Shown: positions 11,290 to 25,090 of the stretch, one piece after another | Layout: each line of letters begins with the position of its first letter | How positions within the stretch are numbered: position 1 is the stretch's first letter | Assembly: GCF_021155765.1 (NCBI RefSeq) | Contig: NC_060108.1 | Span: forward strand, 26,437,025 to 26,501,024 | Source of the DNA: Diprion similis | Taxonomy: Eukaryota > Arthropoda > Insecta > Hymenoptera > Diprionidae | Length of the DNA: 64,000 nt | Direction: 5' to 3' | Made by a program: the position numbers and the translations under genes | Notes under the pieces: generated by a model | Seen by the model: the letters and a program-made list of their open reading frames with translations, nothing else | The model's database searches: none | Told to the model about the DNA's origin: nothing

Positions 11290-12440
11290 TACTGAATAAA
11301 TGCAATCCGCTGACAAAGTTGAATGCGGTAAAAAAAACGATGGCACACAGCAGCATAAATAGTGCCTGTTCGAAAGGAAGCGTCATGTTCACATCTAACG
11401 CTTCAAACGAAGGATCTGGGAGATTTCGCGACGGAACTCTATCGCACCGTGGGTATTGGATTTTTGAGGAAAAATTTTCTCATCCCAGACGCGAAATATT
11501 ATTTTATTTTTACCCAGAATTGCATCTCGGCACCAAACTGGTCAATATTCAAACGCGGCCACTCTGACCAAAGTTTAACTATTCAAAATGTTGTGCTAGT
11601 CATTGACATACTGTGTACATAGATAAATTCACCTAACCTGCAGCACCTTCGAGTGTTCAAATCAATAAATGAATCAATAAATAAATGTATAAGTGAATTG
11701 TCTATTTCGGATAGTATCATACTGCTTGTTTACTAAGCAAGAGAAACACGCACACGTGTGAGAAACGATTGTTTCCCACGTTACGCAAAATTGGTGAGAA
11801 TATGAAAATTACATCGCGGGTGATGAATCGCATCGGGTATCGAAATTGCGCAGCGATCATTAATCTTGTTGAAACCTGACGAAATCTTACTTCAATGAAC
11901 ACTTCGAGTAAGTCTGTAATCGTAAAAACTCATTGAGATTGCCGGATATCAATCATTTCATGCATAATATTCAGATAGAAATCACGTAGCTGTAGAATCG
12001 ACATAGTCAGTTTGCTTGGAGGATATTATTGAATCATTTCTGATCTTTTTTTTCACCCACTCACGTAGGTATTATAAAGTTTCAAATAAACAACGTTTTC
12101 GACTGTGTTCCAGTTCTACTTCGAGTAGAAATCGACGAATCGTGAAATGACAACGGCGTTTCGATCATTTCGTATACTGACAATTGTAGTGTCATGTGCT
12201 AGCTCGTTTTTGGCAGCAGAACTCAGAACTATCTATCAATGAAAGTACATAAAATACACCGGCGAAAATCCACTTGATGAGCAGACGTTCAAAGTTGCCG
12301 AAGAATACGATTACACGAAAATCATACCAATTGATTTCCAGAAAACTTCGGGTACAATCTGCAGCGAACATATAATCACAAAATCATCACCTGATGCTTC
12401 GACAGCTTGAAAATTTTGTTTCTAGATAATAGAGTTCTGG
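11290..12440 (+). pseudogene. Truncated MRJP-like gene (promoter, leader, exon 1)
   Basis: Duplicate of the 5' end of the gene at 32685, aligning with 31905-32978. It keeps the leader-exon region, the leader intron and the first coding exon (12147-12351, 205 bases as in the parent) with its GT donor. It is dead: the tryptophan of the WKYIEY-like motif is TGA (12240-12242), the TATA box has decayed to CATAAATA (11354-11361), and exon 2 stops after about 15 bases (12426-12440), where an unrelated short repeat and then maltase block copy 2 begin. The signal peptide and the PIDFQKTSG end of exon 1 are still readable. Confidence 0.85.
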
Positions 12441-12480
12441 CACGAAATACACCTTCAATCAAGAAGGAGAAACACTTGTT
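12441..12480. repeat. Short junction repeat
   Basis: About 40 bases (cgaaatacacctt to gagaaacacttgttat) sit exactly between the truncated yellow exon and the maltase block. A close copy lies at 20599-20645 in otherwise unrelated sequence. It may mark the recombination that joined the two units. Confidence 0.6.
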
Positions 12481-14507
12481 ATGCACTTAGCACTGCTAGT
12501 TGCACAACCAATCTGTTCAACAACCGGTAGCCACACGATCCAGCCTACAATAAAATCTGACGGAGAATCTTTTTATCATTTTTAAAGAGCCGAGGTTCCG
12601 CATCATCCGAGACGCCCGTCTGAAATCGAGGGCAGAACATCGGAATGGCTTGGACTGTACATGCTTTCCGTATCATCCGAGATTTCACATTTCAGAGAAT
12701 GAGAATTATTCAAACCAAGAAACGTCTTTGGAATGGCATCAAAATCTGGGAAACTTACTTCCGGTTCATACTATCGTTGATCATTTGTTGTTTTTTACTT
12801 TGGTATAAAATATCTTTCATGTTTACAGAGCATTTCAAAACTTGATTGGAGATAGTATTTTCCCTCAATTTCTGTAGTGACAGCGTATTACCGATATATT
12901 TTTGGAGTGGACACTGTCCAAAAGTCGTTCGACAAGCAGCCCCCCGTGATAAATATATATTTCCGATGATTGTATCAAAAGCTAGGTACGATTGAAAAAT
13001 TCAACCACCTGATAAGTACTGTTTTTGCACCAACTTCGAACCATGATCGTCAATGAATGTAATATCAATCAAAAAGATACGACACGAAAATATAATATAA
13101 TATAAATGTGAAATTTTTTTATGGTGGTCATACGAGTTGTTTAGGCAATCGAATTGATTTCTAAATAATTCAGACGCCTGTTTTTAACATTCTCATCTAT
13201 CTGCGCCTTTTTAAAAAGACTACTAGAATCATTATAGCGTGTGAATTATATGTATGGCTCAGTTAAGAAGTTATCCATAAGCGTCATTAAAAATGTTTGA
13301 CTCGTAACAAAAACCACTTGGTATGGAGAATCAATCTTTCCAGTATGGGACTAATGAAATCGTTTAGTGGTTAATGCGTATCACAGTTTCACAGCAAACG
13401 GATTCGGCGATCACGCTAATATTAAAAATATGCTCTCACACAGGCGCATGAAATAACGTGGAAGCTTTTCCGCCATACAAATATAAGTATTGATACTTAC
13501 CCTTGATTGAAGGGAAGTTTACCCGCTTCGTGGTTTTTTTCTTTAAATTATGCACGAGTATGCGTGCACAACATTCGTGTTTTCGATAAAATGGCACCAG
13601 TCATATCGGAATGGATCGGCAACTGTAAGATGCCGTGAATAAATTGGAAAGTAGAGAGAGGGTAGTTCACCCTCTGAAACACGCCAAACAATTTTGTGAC
13701 TTGATGAAGCGTCAACAACGAGCTCACAGATATATTTTGAATCAACAGACACATTTCAACAGACAGGAGACAACAGCTATTACAAAGAAATTCGTGTGAG
13801 GAGTAGTTCACCCTTTTGAACTTGCGTTTTTCCGAAAATGCAAAAACGGGTAAACTTCCATTTTTCTTCTCCTTCAAAACAGCACTGGTTTCATTCAATT
13901 CGATCCACCCTTTGGAATAAATGGGGCAAGAAAGAAAAGGTGAGGGTTGGCTCACCTTTCCATATTTTCGTTGTCTTTTTTTTAATGCGTATAGTGATCT
14001 TTTCACTCATCTACGTGAGAATCATTTTCGTTTTTGATTTACTGAAATCGGTCGATAGCTTATAGGTAGAACCAAACCGCCCCTTGACATGCCTTACTTC
14101 GGGGGGTCGTTTCAACTGTTTAAATTTTTTTTCCACTGATTGCAAGAAGTCTCTTCGTTTTCGATTTGTGCAATATACATGTAAAACGATTATATTTTTA
14201 GCTACAAGTGGTTATCGGGAACTTTGAAACAATTCACGAAGCGAGCTTTCCTTCGCGATAATATCTAACAAATCTACCGTCTTCGCAATATCTACGTTGT
14301 ACAGGATTGCATTTGTCAAAAAAAAGGGTAGCGCGCCTTGTAGAAAAGTATGAATTATGATTGTGATTTTACACGCGTGAAAATAACGACCTCTAATTGG
14401 TCAAATGCTTTAGGGCGGACTTAATGTCATGCAAATAACACGTTTTATTTGCGTTCCCCCACGGTGCAAATCGAAGATTGAATGCGAAAGACGGTCTAAG
14501 GCACTCG

Positions 14508-14515
14508 TATAAAAA
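14508..14515 (+). promoter_or_regulatory. TATA box of maltase 2
   Basis: TATAAAAA, 57 bases upstream of the start codon. It is unchanged from copy 1 although flanking promoter bases differ at about fifteen positions. Confidence 0.7.
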
Positions 14516-14564
14516 CCGCCAGTAACGGACAGAATTACAAACGAGGAAGAATTCGAGTGCCACG

Positions 14565-16818
14565 ATGTGTGCTCTGCAACTGCTCTTCTGCATCCTTGCT
14601 GCTACGGCATCGATTGATGCCATCACTTACAATGTCACCGTGCCAACAGAGTGGTGGCAAGAAAACATTGTTTACGAAGTGTGGGTCGAATCCTTCAAGG
14701 ACAGTGATGGCGATGGAAAAGGAGATTTGAATGGTAAGATACTTGATTTTCTTTACGATGAAAAGAATTTTTTTTTTTGCTGTTCAACTCGTAGACAAAC
14801 GTAGGGTGGTGAATACCGCCGAAGTATCAGGTTCGATATGTCTGACAATGCTCTGTAATAATTAAATAGGTATCAAGAGCAAATTGAGTCACTTTGTCGA
14901 CCTGGGCGTGACGTGCATCTGGCTTCCGCCCATATACGAGAGCCCCATGGTTGACAGTGGCTACGACATTTCCAATTTCACTAACGTGAACTCAGATTAT
15001 GGGACACTTGCGGATTTCGATGCACTGGTAACTGCGGCCCACGAATTGGGACTCAAGGTGATCATCGATTTTGTCCCCAATCACACGAGTGACGAACACG
15101 AATGGTTTGTCAAAGCAAAGCAGGGCATCGAACCATACTACAGTTACTACGTATGGAACAAAGGAGTTTATTACGGCGACTATCTCAGCTACCCAAATAA
15201 TTGGTTGGACGTCTTCAACGACGGCACCGTTTGGGAATGGATCGACGATGTCGAAGCTTATTACTTGCACCAGTTCAGCGTGCACGAAGTCGACCTTAAC
15301 TGGACCAATCCTTTGGTGATGGCGGAAATGAAGGTAAAACATACTTCCGTTTAAATAACATCTGTTGGTAAGAGGCAGCGAAAGTTCACCTGAAATTACA
15401 TGACTTTTCAGGACGTTCTTACGTTCTGGATGGATCGTGATGTGGACGGCTTCCGTGTCGACGCTGTGCCATACTATGTAGAGTCTTCTACTCTGGAGAA
15501 CGAAACTAGGTCCGACAATGATGTCGATTCAACCAATTATTTCTACCTGAACCACACCCAAACAAAGGATCAACCAGAAAATTATCCTATCGTACAAGAG
15601 TGGAAGGAGCACATAAACAATTACACAGCCGCAAAGGGTAACGACAAAGTGCGGTTCATCTGCACAGAAGGATACTCTGACATTGAGTACGTTATGAAAT
15701 GGTACGACTACGATGTTGACATCCCATTCAACTTTTGGTTCATCAAAGACGGAGATATCGCCAAGGACGCTGTTATAGATACAGCGGAGGACATCTATAA
15801 CATATTCATCAATTGGCTCGACAATATGCCTTCGGGTAAAACAGCTAATTGGGTGGTAAGTCATCGTTTCATTGCTCAACCTTAGATCCGTAAAGTTTGT
15901 ATGTTCAGCGAGTTTCACGATCCTTGTTTCTACGCAGTTGGGAAATCACGACATGAATCGAATCGCCACACGTGTCGGACTGTACCGAACTGATGGGCTT
16001 CACTTGTCCACACTTTTGCTGCCTGGTGTATTCACGATGTACAATGGCGATGAGCTCGGTATGACTAATACATATCTCACGTGGGAAGAAACTACCGATG
16101 TTCGAGCTTGCAGTACGACTAATACAACTTACACTCTGTACTCACGGGATCCCGTGCGCACACCTTACCTATGGGATAACACCACTTCTGCCGGTTAGTA
16201 TGCCCCGTTCTTCTTGAGAAAAGTCACTAACTTCACTAACTAAATGGCAAGACTTTATGCTCAAGTCTCCTGAAAATTCCTCTGAGAAATAGTATTCGGA
16301 TCGACAACTTTCAGGTTTCTCCACAAACTCTACTACCTTCCTCAAGGTCGACCCGGACTACGTGACAGTGAACCTTGCCGCTGAAAAAGAGGCCAATTTC
16401 AGCCATTATCAAAATATACAAAAAGCTATCGCTCTGCGTAACACCACCGTATGGCGAGAGGGAACAGTCGACATCGAGCTTATCGATGATCAGGTAGTAG
16501 CTATCGCTAGGCAAGCTGATGGCGAGGATTCAATAGTTGTGTTGATGAACTGGGAGAATTCCACCATGACGGTCGACTTGGATGATTACTTTGAAGATCT
16601 GCCCGATAATCTGGAACTTGTTATAGCTGATATGTACTCCGGATTGAACGACAAAGTTGGGTGTGTAGACAGTTTCTTGTTGCAGAGTGCAAGTAGCCTC
16701 GATTTTTGGTCGAAGCAATTTATGACTCTCCTTTTCTACTTCCAGAGATACGTACAGCAAGTCGAGTATTGAAATTCCCGAGCATGGCTCGATGGTACTC
16801 CTGGGTACAAGTTCGTAA
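14565..16818 (+). CDS. Alpha-glucosidase (maltase, GH13), copy 2
   Basis: Second secreted maltase with the same six-exon structure: 14565-14733, 14870-15333, 15412-15855, 15938-16193, 16315-16660 and 16746-16818, again 583 residues. Signal peptide, DFVPNH, GFRVDAV nucleophile, CTEGYSD acid/base and GNHD are identical to copy 1. The only protein difference I can see is one serine to alanine in the exon-3 stretch GDIxKDAV. Copy 2 also shares a G at 15609 with the broken third copy near 40 kb, while other variable exon-3 bases of that relic match copy 1, which suggests sequence exchange. Expression may differ from copy 1 because the proximal promoter is the most divergent part of the duplication. 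Confidence 0.93.
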
Positions 16819-17023
16819 GATCACCTCTGAATCAATCAGTAACATTTTGGCATAGCAAAAAATGGGCAAGAAACGTACCGAAACATCTGACAAAGTAACT
16901 GGACGAAACTCGTCGCATACCAGATTTATAATCCCTTGAGAATTACTAACCAACTAAATTTTTGGGCTGGTACCTGCGAAAAGTATTCGACGTTTACTCC
17001 GAGATGTAATACAATAACTACAA

Positions 17024-17029
17024 AATAAA
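17024..17029 (+). other. Polyadenylation signal, maltase 2
   Basis: AATAAA at the same distance from the stop codon as in maltase 1. Confidence 0.65.
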
Positions 17030-18657
17030 GACTTATCGACTACTACTTTGAACCTGCGTGGCTGTTACTTGTCCAATTACAGTTTCCACAGTCATTCCTA
17101 CCACGGAGGTAAAAAAGCCATCAAATAAAAAAAAAAAATTGTTTCGATCCACTAAATCCGGCAGTCACGAGCGGCAAGGTGAATATCATGCTATTTCAAC
17201 AATTTGTAAGTTGCACGAACTAAATGAAAAATACTTCTGCTATATGAGATATTATTCAATAGATATACGAGGATATACGGTCCATGAAATATTATGTTGA
17301 ATGACCTGTGTTACATAGTCAATGTGAAAAACAATTCCTCAAACTAAATATCCTCCTTGTTGATTCAACGAATGTTTGATCGATGCAAGATCATATTCTG
17401 ACGGTTTCACAGAATCTCAGTTAACGGAACTGAATATTGAGTTGGAAACATCACAGCGAGGTACAAGCAGCTGAACGTTCAGTTCAGTATAGTCATACAG
17501 TGTTCCAATCGTAAAGAGAAACAACTCATTTGTCGACTGCAGTCCCGTAACGTAGAAATAAACAAATTCTCAGGTTATAAGATAAAATAATGTTTTATTA
17601 AACATACTGTAAATTTCGATGGCTGAGATTGAATAGAATGAGAGGAAATCCTGCAATGATTCGAAATGCTTCTGATCAAAAACAAAATTGAAATTTCATC
17701 TTAATTACGACGATCTCGAGGCATTGGCTCAAAAGTAACTGAAAATATTTAGAACCCGTAAGCAAATCTGTTTAGTCGATTAGGCTGATTATTTTACAGA
17801 AATATTTTCTAACGCTGGCTTTGAAATTTCCCTTGTTTTTCGGAAAACTCTGTTAAACGCATTTCCATTCGTGTGGTGCTCAGCTATTCCCCTGTACCAA
17901 ATTCACTTGCTGCTTAATAAAAATGTCGCCACTAAGTTTCGCTGCCCCGCAAAAACAAGGTAACAATAAAAAATACAAATTGTCTCTTTCTCAGGATTGA
18001 CAGCACCGATTTATTTCAAAACGACTCACTTTGTTAAGATAGTCAAGAGTTTTTATAATCACAAGCTCGAGCATGAAGATGAATCAACTAAAAATCTGTC
18101 CCTTGCGTCTATGAAAACTCTTGACAATCTCAATAACATATTGAATTTCCAATCAAATCGGTTTTGTTAATCCTGAAAAAAAATGATTTTTTTCACCGAT
18201 AGGTTAAGGTCTGATACTTTTGAGATCGTAGTAATTTTATTCGGGCTGTGCAGCGTCCCAAAAACTCGGCAAAAGTAGTTGGGGCCGGTACAGGTTTGTA
18301 TGGGACCACGTTTTTTGGTGAACCCGCAATGGCCGGGAAACTGGGAATCTTCGCAAAACCCGAAATCTTTGGGCGCCAGAAATTTTTGAGAAACTCGGAA
18401 CGTGGGTAACTTAACTGACCTGATATTGATAATATTGGACAAATACTAAATACTAAATACTAATAGTAAACAGTATATCTTTTTCCTTTTATCATGAAAA
18501 AGCAGAGTTTGAAAAGCACTTTCAAAGTAGACGTGAAACAGCCATGCTTGCAGACTACTGTTGGTGCTTTCAGAGGGATACCCCGATCACTTGACTGCAA
18601 GTGAAAAGGCGATCGTTCAAAAAAGTACAAGTTTTTTGATGACAAATGAAGTTTTGT

Positions 18658-21330
18658 GTCGCTTATTTATATAATTTTTAGAAAATTATTAATTTCTCTC
18701 CGGTATGAAACCTGAAATGATGTTACACTCTCATTTATAAACCTGAATTGACTATAAGGTGAGTAATCATAATTACATAGTGTAAACCCGGTGAAAAATC
18801 GCGTGTTGTTCATGTCCGCCTTTTTGGTGACAAGTATGAAGCGAAGACTATTTTTTTGTGCGTCAAATTTTCATTACTTCAAGCACATCCCAATTTTAAT
18901 TATAATCGTTTCTTTTCCCATATAAGTTTCAAATCAGTCATATAAGTAGAATAGCGTTACAGTTCGGATGCAAATAAGCACTGCTGTGTAATGAAAGAAG
19001 ATTCGCCAATATTGATCGTATGACGTGATGCAAAATTTTACGCGCTGTCGTGTGGAAATGATACGTGTACCAGGTAACATGAGTTGATGATGTGGAACAT
19101 TTTGGAAATTGATTCAGATTGTTCAGATTCAGATTCTAGTCGTTATTTCTGCATGACGATTCACACAGCTGTTTAAAGAAACGGAATATTCTAGTAAATT
19201 CGACAGCATTGCGTAATCCATCATTGGCCATAGACTGAGGCCATGACAATTTCAAATGAGCACGATTTAGAAATGATTTTGTGGTCTGCAAATAAAGAAT
19301 ATAGGGAAAGGGGGGGCACGACGGGACTCTCAGCAAAATTTTCAAAAAAATAGATAATTTATTTATATTGCAATGTTGTCAGAGGTTTTGCTGAATATGT
19401 GTTAAATCTAAGTTTGCAGCATTCTTTTGGGACGGAATTTTGTTTTTTTTCTTACAGATTTTCCGAAAACGATATTTTAGGTAAAGGCCATGTGCTCTGG
19501 AACATGAATTTTTGCTGTCATATATATCGATGGATAAATAATCAAATATTTATTCAATAAGGGTAAAAGTAATGGAAGCAGAGTGATGCGGAAAAGATTT
19601 TTTCTCGATGATGAATGTGTTCGAGATAGATCAAAGCAGCTTGTGGGTGCCCGGTGCTCAAAAGTCACCAAAAATTATTAGCGCTTTAGGGGGTCCGTCG
19701 CACCCCAAGTACTCCTAAATCTTTGTTGCAGTCTCCATGCTCACGTACCTAACGAAAGCAATATGTATCTTGATGAATTTCCGTTGAACCAATGTCTGTT
19801 CTTTTCACTTTAGTTTTAATGCCCAGAAGCGAGATGAGAACTATTCTCTTGCCTAAGTTTCAACGCATCATCTTGAGTCGTCATCAATATTCCAACGAGA
19901 CGTAGACGTAAAAAATCTTCATTTCGGAACTTCATATCAATAACCTTGCCGAGACTGTCCTCTTCATACTTTTATGAAAACTTAATCGGGGGGTTGTAAA
20001 TATGTTAAAGAGTTGCCTATGCAATCATTTAAACAACTGCTACAACAATAACAAGAAGAATTAAATTTTTTCACTCGATAGCCTTTCCTGGAATTTTAAC
20101 CTGAGACTTTCGAGATGACATTCTTTTTTCGAATTAATTGGTGAGATTGATGTTTGACCAACAGCCACTGCCAGATACCTCTCGTAGGTAATCGTAGCGA
20201 TGGAATGTTGTTAATTGCAAATCTTTATTACCTGCATCAGTGCCGTATTTGTACTCATGATTGTCGATTCATAACAAGAATATTGCAGATGTGAACATGA
20301 ATTGGGTTGTCATCAATCAAACGGTTGCTACTAAATGGTTTACAACGGATCGCACTTGAAATTATAAAATTTCCAGACTACTTCGTCAAAAATGTCTAAT
20401 CTTCTATTGGAAATAAATCGGTTCAGATTTATCGCAAAGTCTCTTTCACTTGTGCCTACGTATACGATGAATGGTATTCACAACTCGGAAATTCTATAAT
20501 CACCCGGCGATTCGGTCGATATTTTTTATCAATTCACCAAAGCAGTACTTCTATACAACTTTTCCAAACTTTCAAAGTCTTGTGATACGCTTTATTCCTT
20601 GCGACGAAATACACCTTCATTAAAAAGGGAGAAACACTTGTTATAAAAAATCTTGCGAGCCTTCACATTTGCATAGATTCGTGTGGCGGTACAACCTTGT
20701 GAACCATTATACTAGACTGATACGGCCAATCTCCATGCTGTGCGGAAATTTGTCTTTGTAAACTATATTTCACATTTACCTTGATATCTTTTGTTAAGAA
20801 GAAAAAATTAGGAATTTTTTGACAATTAGAGACGAAAAAGTTGCGAAACGCAAGTATTTCTTGAAAGTTTTTTGGTAATGTAAAGAAGGTTTCATTTATA
20901 TCATTTCCTCATTACGTAGCGGTAGATTAAGGGCGCTTATTTTTTTTACGGTACTGATCTACTTTTCTACGTTGAATTCCGAATATCAATTATGGGATAA
21001 GCACATACAGGTTTTCAAGTATCCTGAATCTTGATTATCGAAAATTTTATGCATCCACGCCAGAATGAATCAAAGCATGTTCTTAACATTTGATTGAAAA
21101 AATTTTTCCACACGATGTATGAGAAAGGCAGATAAAATTATGAAGAAGTTTCGTAAAATATTATTCACAACGAAAGAACATTCGAGCAGAACGCGGAGAG
21201 GGGCTCGATTCCTAAAACAGCGATGGCGGTGGCAAGAGTGAAATTTTTGTATCGTTTCTCCGACCATTTGTGTACATATAACGTTGATCATAATAATTCT
21301 ATGTTCTGTTAATTTATGCATTCGGAGCAT
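18658..21330. other. Intergenic, no gene seen
   Basis: AT-rich sequence without supported genes. The only repeat noted is the 20599-20645 copy of the junction repeat. Short open frames at 19136-19345 and 21070-21363 (minus) lack any domain or splice context. Confidence 0.5.
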
Positions 21331-21339
21331 TATATAAAT
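21331..21339 (+). promoter_or_regulatory. TATA box of first complete MRJP-like gene
   Basis: TATATAAAT precedes a likely noncoding leader exon starting near 21361. That exon would end at 21418 with donor GTAAGC and splice to 21612 (acceptor aaattag), 17 bases before the start codon. The leader intron matches the architecture of the gene at 32685. Confidence 0.55.
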
Positions 21340-21628
21340 CGATACTCTAGTAGAAACAGGCATATCGACTACTCCACACCAGCAAGGAGGCAGCTGTTGG
21401 AAGTTCGATTGGAAACAAGTAAGCCGATTGACACAATATTCACGAAATTCTCACCATCAACTCACTCGAGCAACATGCTCTCATTATCGACGGTGATGTT
21501 TTAGAGAAAAGTGCGCTTGAGAAGAAGCAGCTTACGTAATCCGAAACTACTAAGAACACTGAATCGCATTGGATCAATCGCTATCGTAAACTCATCTGTT
21601 CTCTAAATTAGATCCAATACCGGAGAAA

Positions 21629-23288
21629 ATGATGATCCTATTTCAACCGACGTGGATATTGCCGATAATATTGGCTTGCACTGGTTGCTGTTTGGCGGAT
21701 CTGGACGTATTGTATACGTGGAAGTACGTAGATTACGTCTGGGAGAACGACACTCAGAAAGAAGCTGCGATCGCTTCTGGTCAATGCGATGCTACAAAAA
21801 TCGCTATTAACGATGTTCAACAACTTCCAGGTATCATTCTGTCATAGTTCATCATTGAAATTCAATCTATTCCTTACAACCCGACCTGTTCAAGACATTG
21901 GTCACATGAATTTTTGTAATTTCTTAGACGGTCGGGTGCTGGTAACCACTCCGAAGTATTTCGACATCCCCGCGAGTTTGTCCGTGATTTCGAATACGTC
22001 AGGTGATGGCGGTCCGCTACTGGAGCCCTATCCCGACTGGAGTTGGCATACGACAGAACGAGGTAGCTCCGCCATTATCAGCGTCAACAGAGTGAAGGTG
22101 AGTATCGGACAACGGCAGGAAACAACATACTGCAATTGCTTCACAGCTTCATATTTTTGGCCCTCCGTAGGTAGATAAGTGCGACAGACTTTGGGTCGTT
22201 GACTCCGGGAAAATAGGAAACGAGCAAGTATCGCCAGCTCGTATTCTGAGATTCAACCCCGCTACGGACGAGTTAGTCGAAAGCATTGAGATTCCAGACG
22301 AATTGTCCCACAATCCCAATGACGCGAGCAAAGGAAAACTCGAACTACAAGCGGTCGAAACGGAGGGGGATTGTTGTGAAAAGACTTGGGTATGTGAACC
22401 ACTAGTCCGCAGTACTGGGATTGGTGCGAATTTTGTAAATCTAAACTTTTCGTAAGCTTCGATTAAATACGAATCACTCGTGGGTTACAGCTGTACATTG
22501 CAGATCTGGAGGGATGGGGTCTCCTCATCTACAACGGATCTGACATATGGCGCATTAACAACGATAAACTCTTTGCCCCACAAGAGCCGTACACCACCTT
22601 CTCTCTCAATAATGAGAATGTAACGTTAACTACTGGACTATCCAGTATGCTGATCCTGCCCGATGGATTCTTAAGAGAAAAATCGACAATCTTCAAGCCC
22701 ATGGCTTCGGAAGTCGGGTACGGTGGCTCCGTTGACGATCTACACAACTCTTTCACGGGGAACGACGTCAGGTACTACAAGACCAACTTCACCGCCCCTA
22801 GCCAAGAACTTGCGAGAGATATATCCTCGGATGGTATTCTGATAGCCGGTTTTCCCACCGTCTCGATCCTTGCCTGCTGGAATATACAGTGGCCCTTGTA
22901 CGATGCCAACGTGGTAAGTAACCGTGATTGATGTTGCAGCAATCCTGGGGATCAAATTTACTTCGACACCACGTCAAACAGCATGATTATTGCTACCCAA
23001 ATTAAATTTCTTCAGGTAACCCTACAAACGAGTGACGAGTATTTACAATTCGTCAGTGGTGTAAAAATTACCGAAGGAATTCAAAACGGGGTCGAAGGTG
23101 AGAATGTGTGGGTTGCGTCGATCCATTTACAGCAGTTCATCTCGGGCACCCTGGACATCACTGAAGATAATTATTTCATCCTCGGCGGAAATGTGAAAAC
23201 CCTTGTGAACGGCACCAATTGTCAAACTCGGCCACACCCGTTGGTCGACGATCTCAACGACAAGTTCTTTTTCTCTTACAATCCATAA
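21629..23288 (+). CDS. Yellow/major royal jelly protein-like (MRJPL) gene 1
   Basis: Secreted protein of the Yellow/MRJP family (one beta-propeller-like MRJP domain). Five coding exons: 21629-21830, 21928-22097, 22171-22389, 22491-22913 and 23016-23288, all with GT-AG introns and matching phases, giving 428 residues, typical of the family. Residues 1-23 form a signal peptide. Family blocks in order: LYTWKYVDYVW, DGRVLVTTP, GGPLLEPYPDWSWH, VDKCDRLWVVDSGKIGNEQ, LYIADLEGWGLLIYNGSDIW, a CWN near the end of exon 4, and LQFVSGVKITEG with FISGTLDITEDNYFIL in exon 5. Exons 3 and 4 match the lengths of the 25235 gene (219 and 423 bases). MRJPs serve as nutritive proteins in bees; the role of MRJPLs elsewhere is unclear. 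Two adjacent ATGs exist and the first was chosen. Confidence 0.92.
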
Positions 23289-25090
23289 TTCTTTCCGTCC
23301 AAGCTCCATTTTCTCTGTCATATAAGTACTTTCCGGTCTGTCTGTGCCAAACTGCCGGTATTTCGAATTAAATGGATTTGTCGATGCTCAGATTCATCGA
23401 AAGCTAACTTGTTGGACGAGTTTAAATGGAACTCTTCTAGAAAGACATCGAGTCTTTTGCCAGAAAATTAAGCCTTCACACTGGCAAATTGTATTCGCAC
23501 TTTGTGCATTGCAGATATTGTCAACATTATTGTTACCCAACATTTCCATTATTAAAGAATTGAAAAAAAAATTGCGGTTATACTTTGAATAACATCAACA
23601 CGAAGTCTAATAATTCCTGACCATCCATAAACCTGCTCCCATCCGTGGTATTAGCTCGGTGCTCTGCCATCTAAGTGACTTTGAGACAGTGGGGTTGGGT
23701 GGAAACCTACTCCATACGCTAACATATTCATCATGCATGAACTTGAATGCACGTCAATATTGATGACAATGAAATGTGGGTCGTGTAAACGGTTTTGCGG
23801 CTTAAGTGACGCTAGGATAAGCCTAGTGTCGCAGAAAAGGCAATAACGGAGATGCAACTGCGTCAACATCAAGTCACTCGATTGTTTCCCAACACCAGGA
23901 ACTCGAGTCTCATCATTCATTTCGATTTAAGATGTGTTAGAATACAAGCTGAAGTTAAAAGATGAGCTTCTTTTCTTGCCTTAGTACAAAATTTGGCCAG
24001 CAACACGACTGTGAAACTGTATTAAAATGGATTTCTTAAAATAAATAAACACACTCGCATCCGAAGATCGTGCAAGTAAGACCTGAAACATAACATGCAA
24101 GTAACCTGTAGCGATTTCCACACTGATTCAGTTACCTGCGGGAATAGTCGAATCACCATTGTATTTTCAAAACGACGAACCGTTATGTTATAATGGTAAG
24201 AAAATGACTAATTAGGATAAAGCGGAAGCAGGTAGACAGACGCGACAGAATGTTCAGTGGCAAATTCGAGCTCCTCGTACCAACACTTGATCCGACTGTA
24301 CGAGCAAGTGTTGATTGTTAGTGAAAAGTTGTGCAAATCTGCAATGAGAGGTCAAAATTTCTACTGTCTACTTGCAAAATGTCGTGCTAGTGGGTGAAAA
24401 TATTTTTTTTGCATTATTTAAGAATGGCATTTGTTACTTTACAGACTAAATCGTCACTTTCACGTTGAATGTTTAAAAAGAATTCACATTCGACCAACGT
24501 CCGGGTACCGATAAAATTGAATCCTAATTACTGCAGCTACTACCATTGACAGTCCAATATGTGAACTGAGATTAGAAACGATTAGGTATTCAAGCCGTGG
24601 GAACAGGTTAAAGATGTTACGAAACACGGTGATAATATTTCCGACAATTTGATTTTCACCTGAAACCACCCAGAGCATTGTCAAAATCAGATTCGAAAAC
24701 TCTATCGCTATTTCATATTTCCGACATATTTTTGGTGGAACGAGGAGTTACGAAATCGTCAATTAGCCGTTTTGAAATCGACGTGATGGTTAGTTATCAG
24801 AAGTTCTGTTAGCCAGAGACCAGCAATACGTTCGTCGGCGATCAGTTGAATTCGATTCGTGGTGCCCGTCATGCAATTGAAATCAGTTGTGCAGACCAAA
24901 GAACCGTTTTTGCCACACACCCTCCCGCAATTAAAGTCGTTGATATGTAACACAGTAGAAAATTTGTTCCATAATTGAGGTCAATTATTATCACCTGGGC
25001 ATAAATTACGCTTAAAAACCTGTCTCGCCGGCCGTCATTAGAACGCTATCCAGTGTTGGTGAGTCATAATGGCCACCTTTATTAGGTATA
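23289..25090. other. Intergenic, no gene seen
   Basis: No supported gene. ATTAAA variants at about 23368 and 23549 are the only candidate polyadenylation signals for the upstream MRJPL gene. The rest, including a 24484-24684 minus frame, shows no domain or splice pattern. Confidence 0.45.

Larger units (their letters stand above)
12491..18657. repeat. Tandem segmental duplication, copy 2 (maltase block)
   Basis: Second copy of the block at 1524-7700. Its left edge is fused to a truncated yellow-family 5' fragment through a roughly 40-base repeat (12441-12480) that recurs at 20599-20645. The coding and intronic parts are near-identical to copy 1, but the 150 bases just upstream of the start codon are clearly more divergent. 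Beyond about 17205 similarity to copy 1 drops abruptly but continues to about 18657. Confidence 0.9.

Noticed and set aside
12240-12242. TGA in the MRJPL fragment as a recoded or read-through codon
   Set aside because: The same copy lacks most of exon 2 and all later exons and has a damaged TATA box and donor, so it is a pseudogene.
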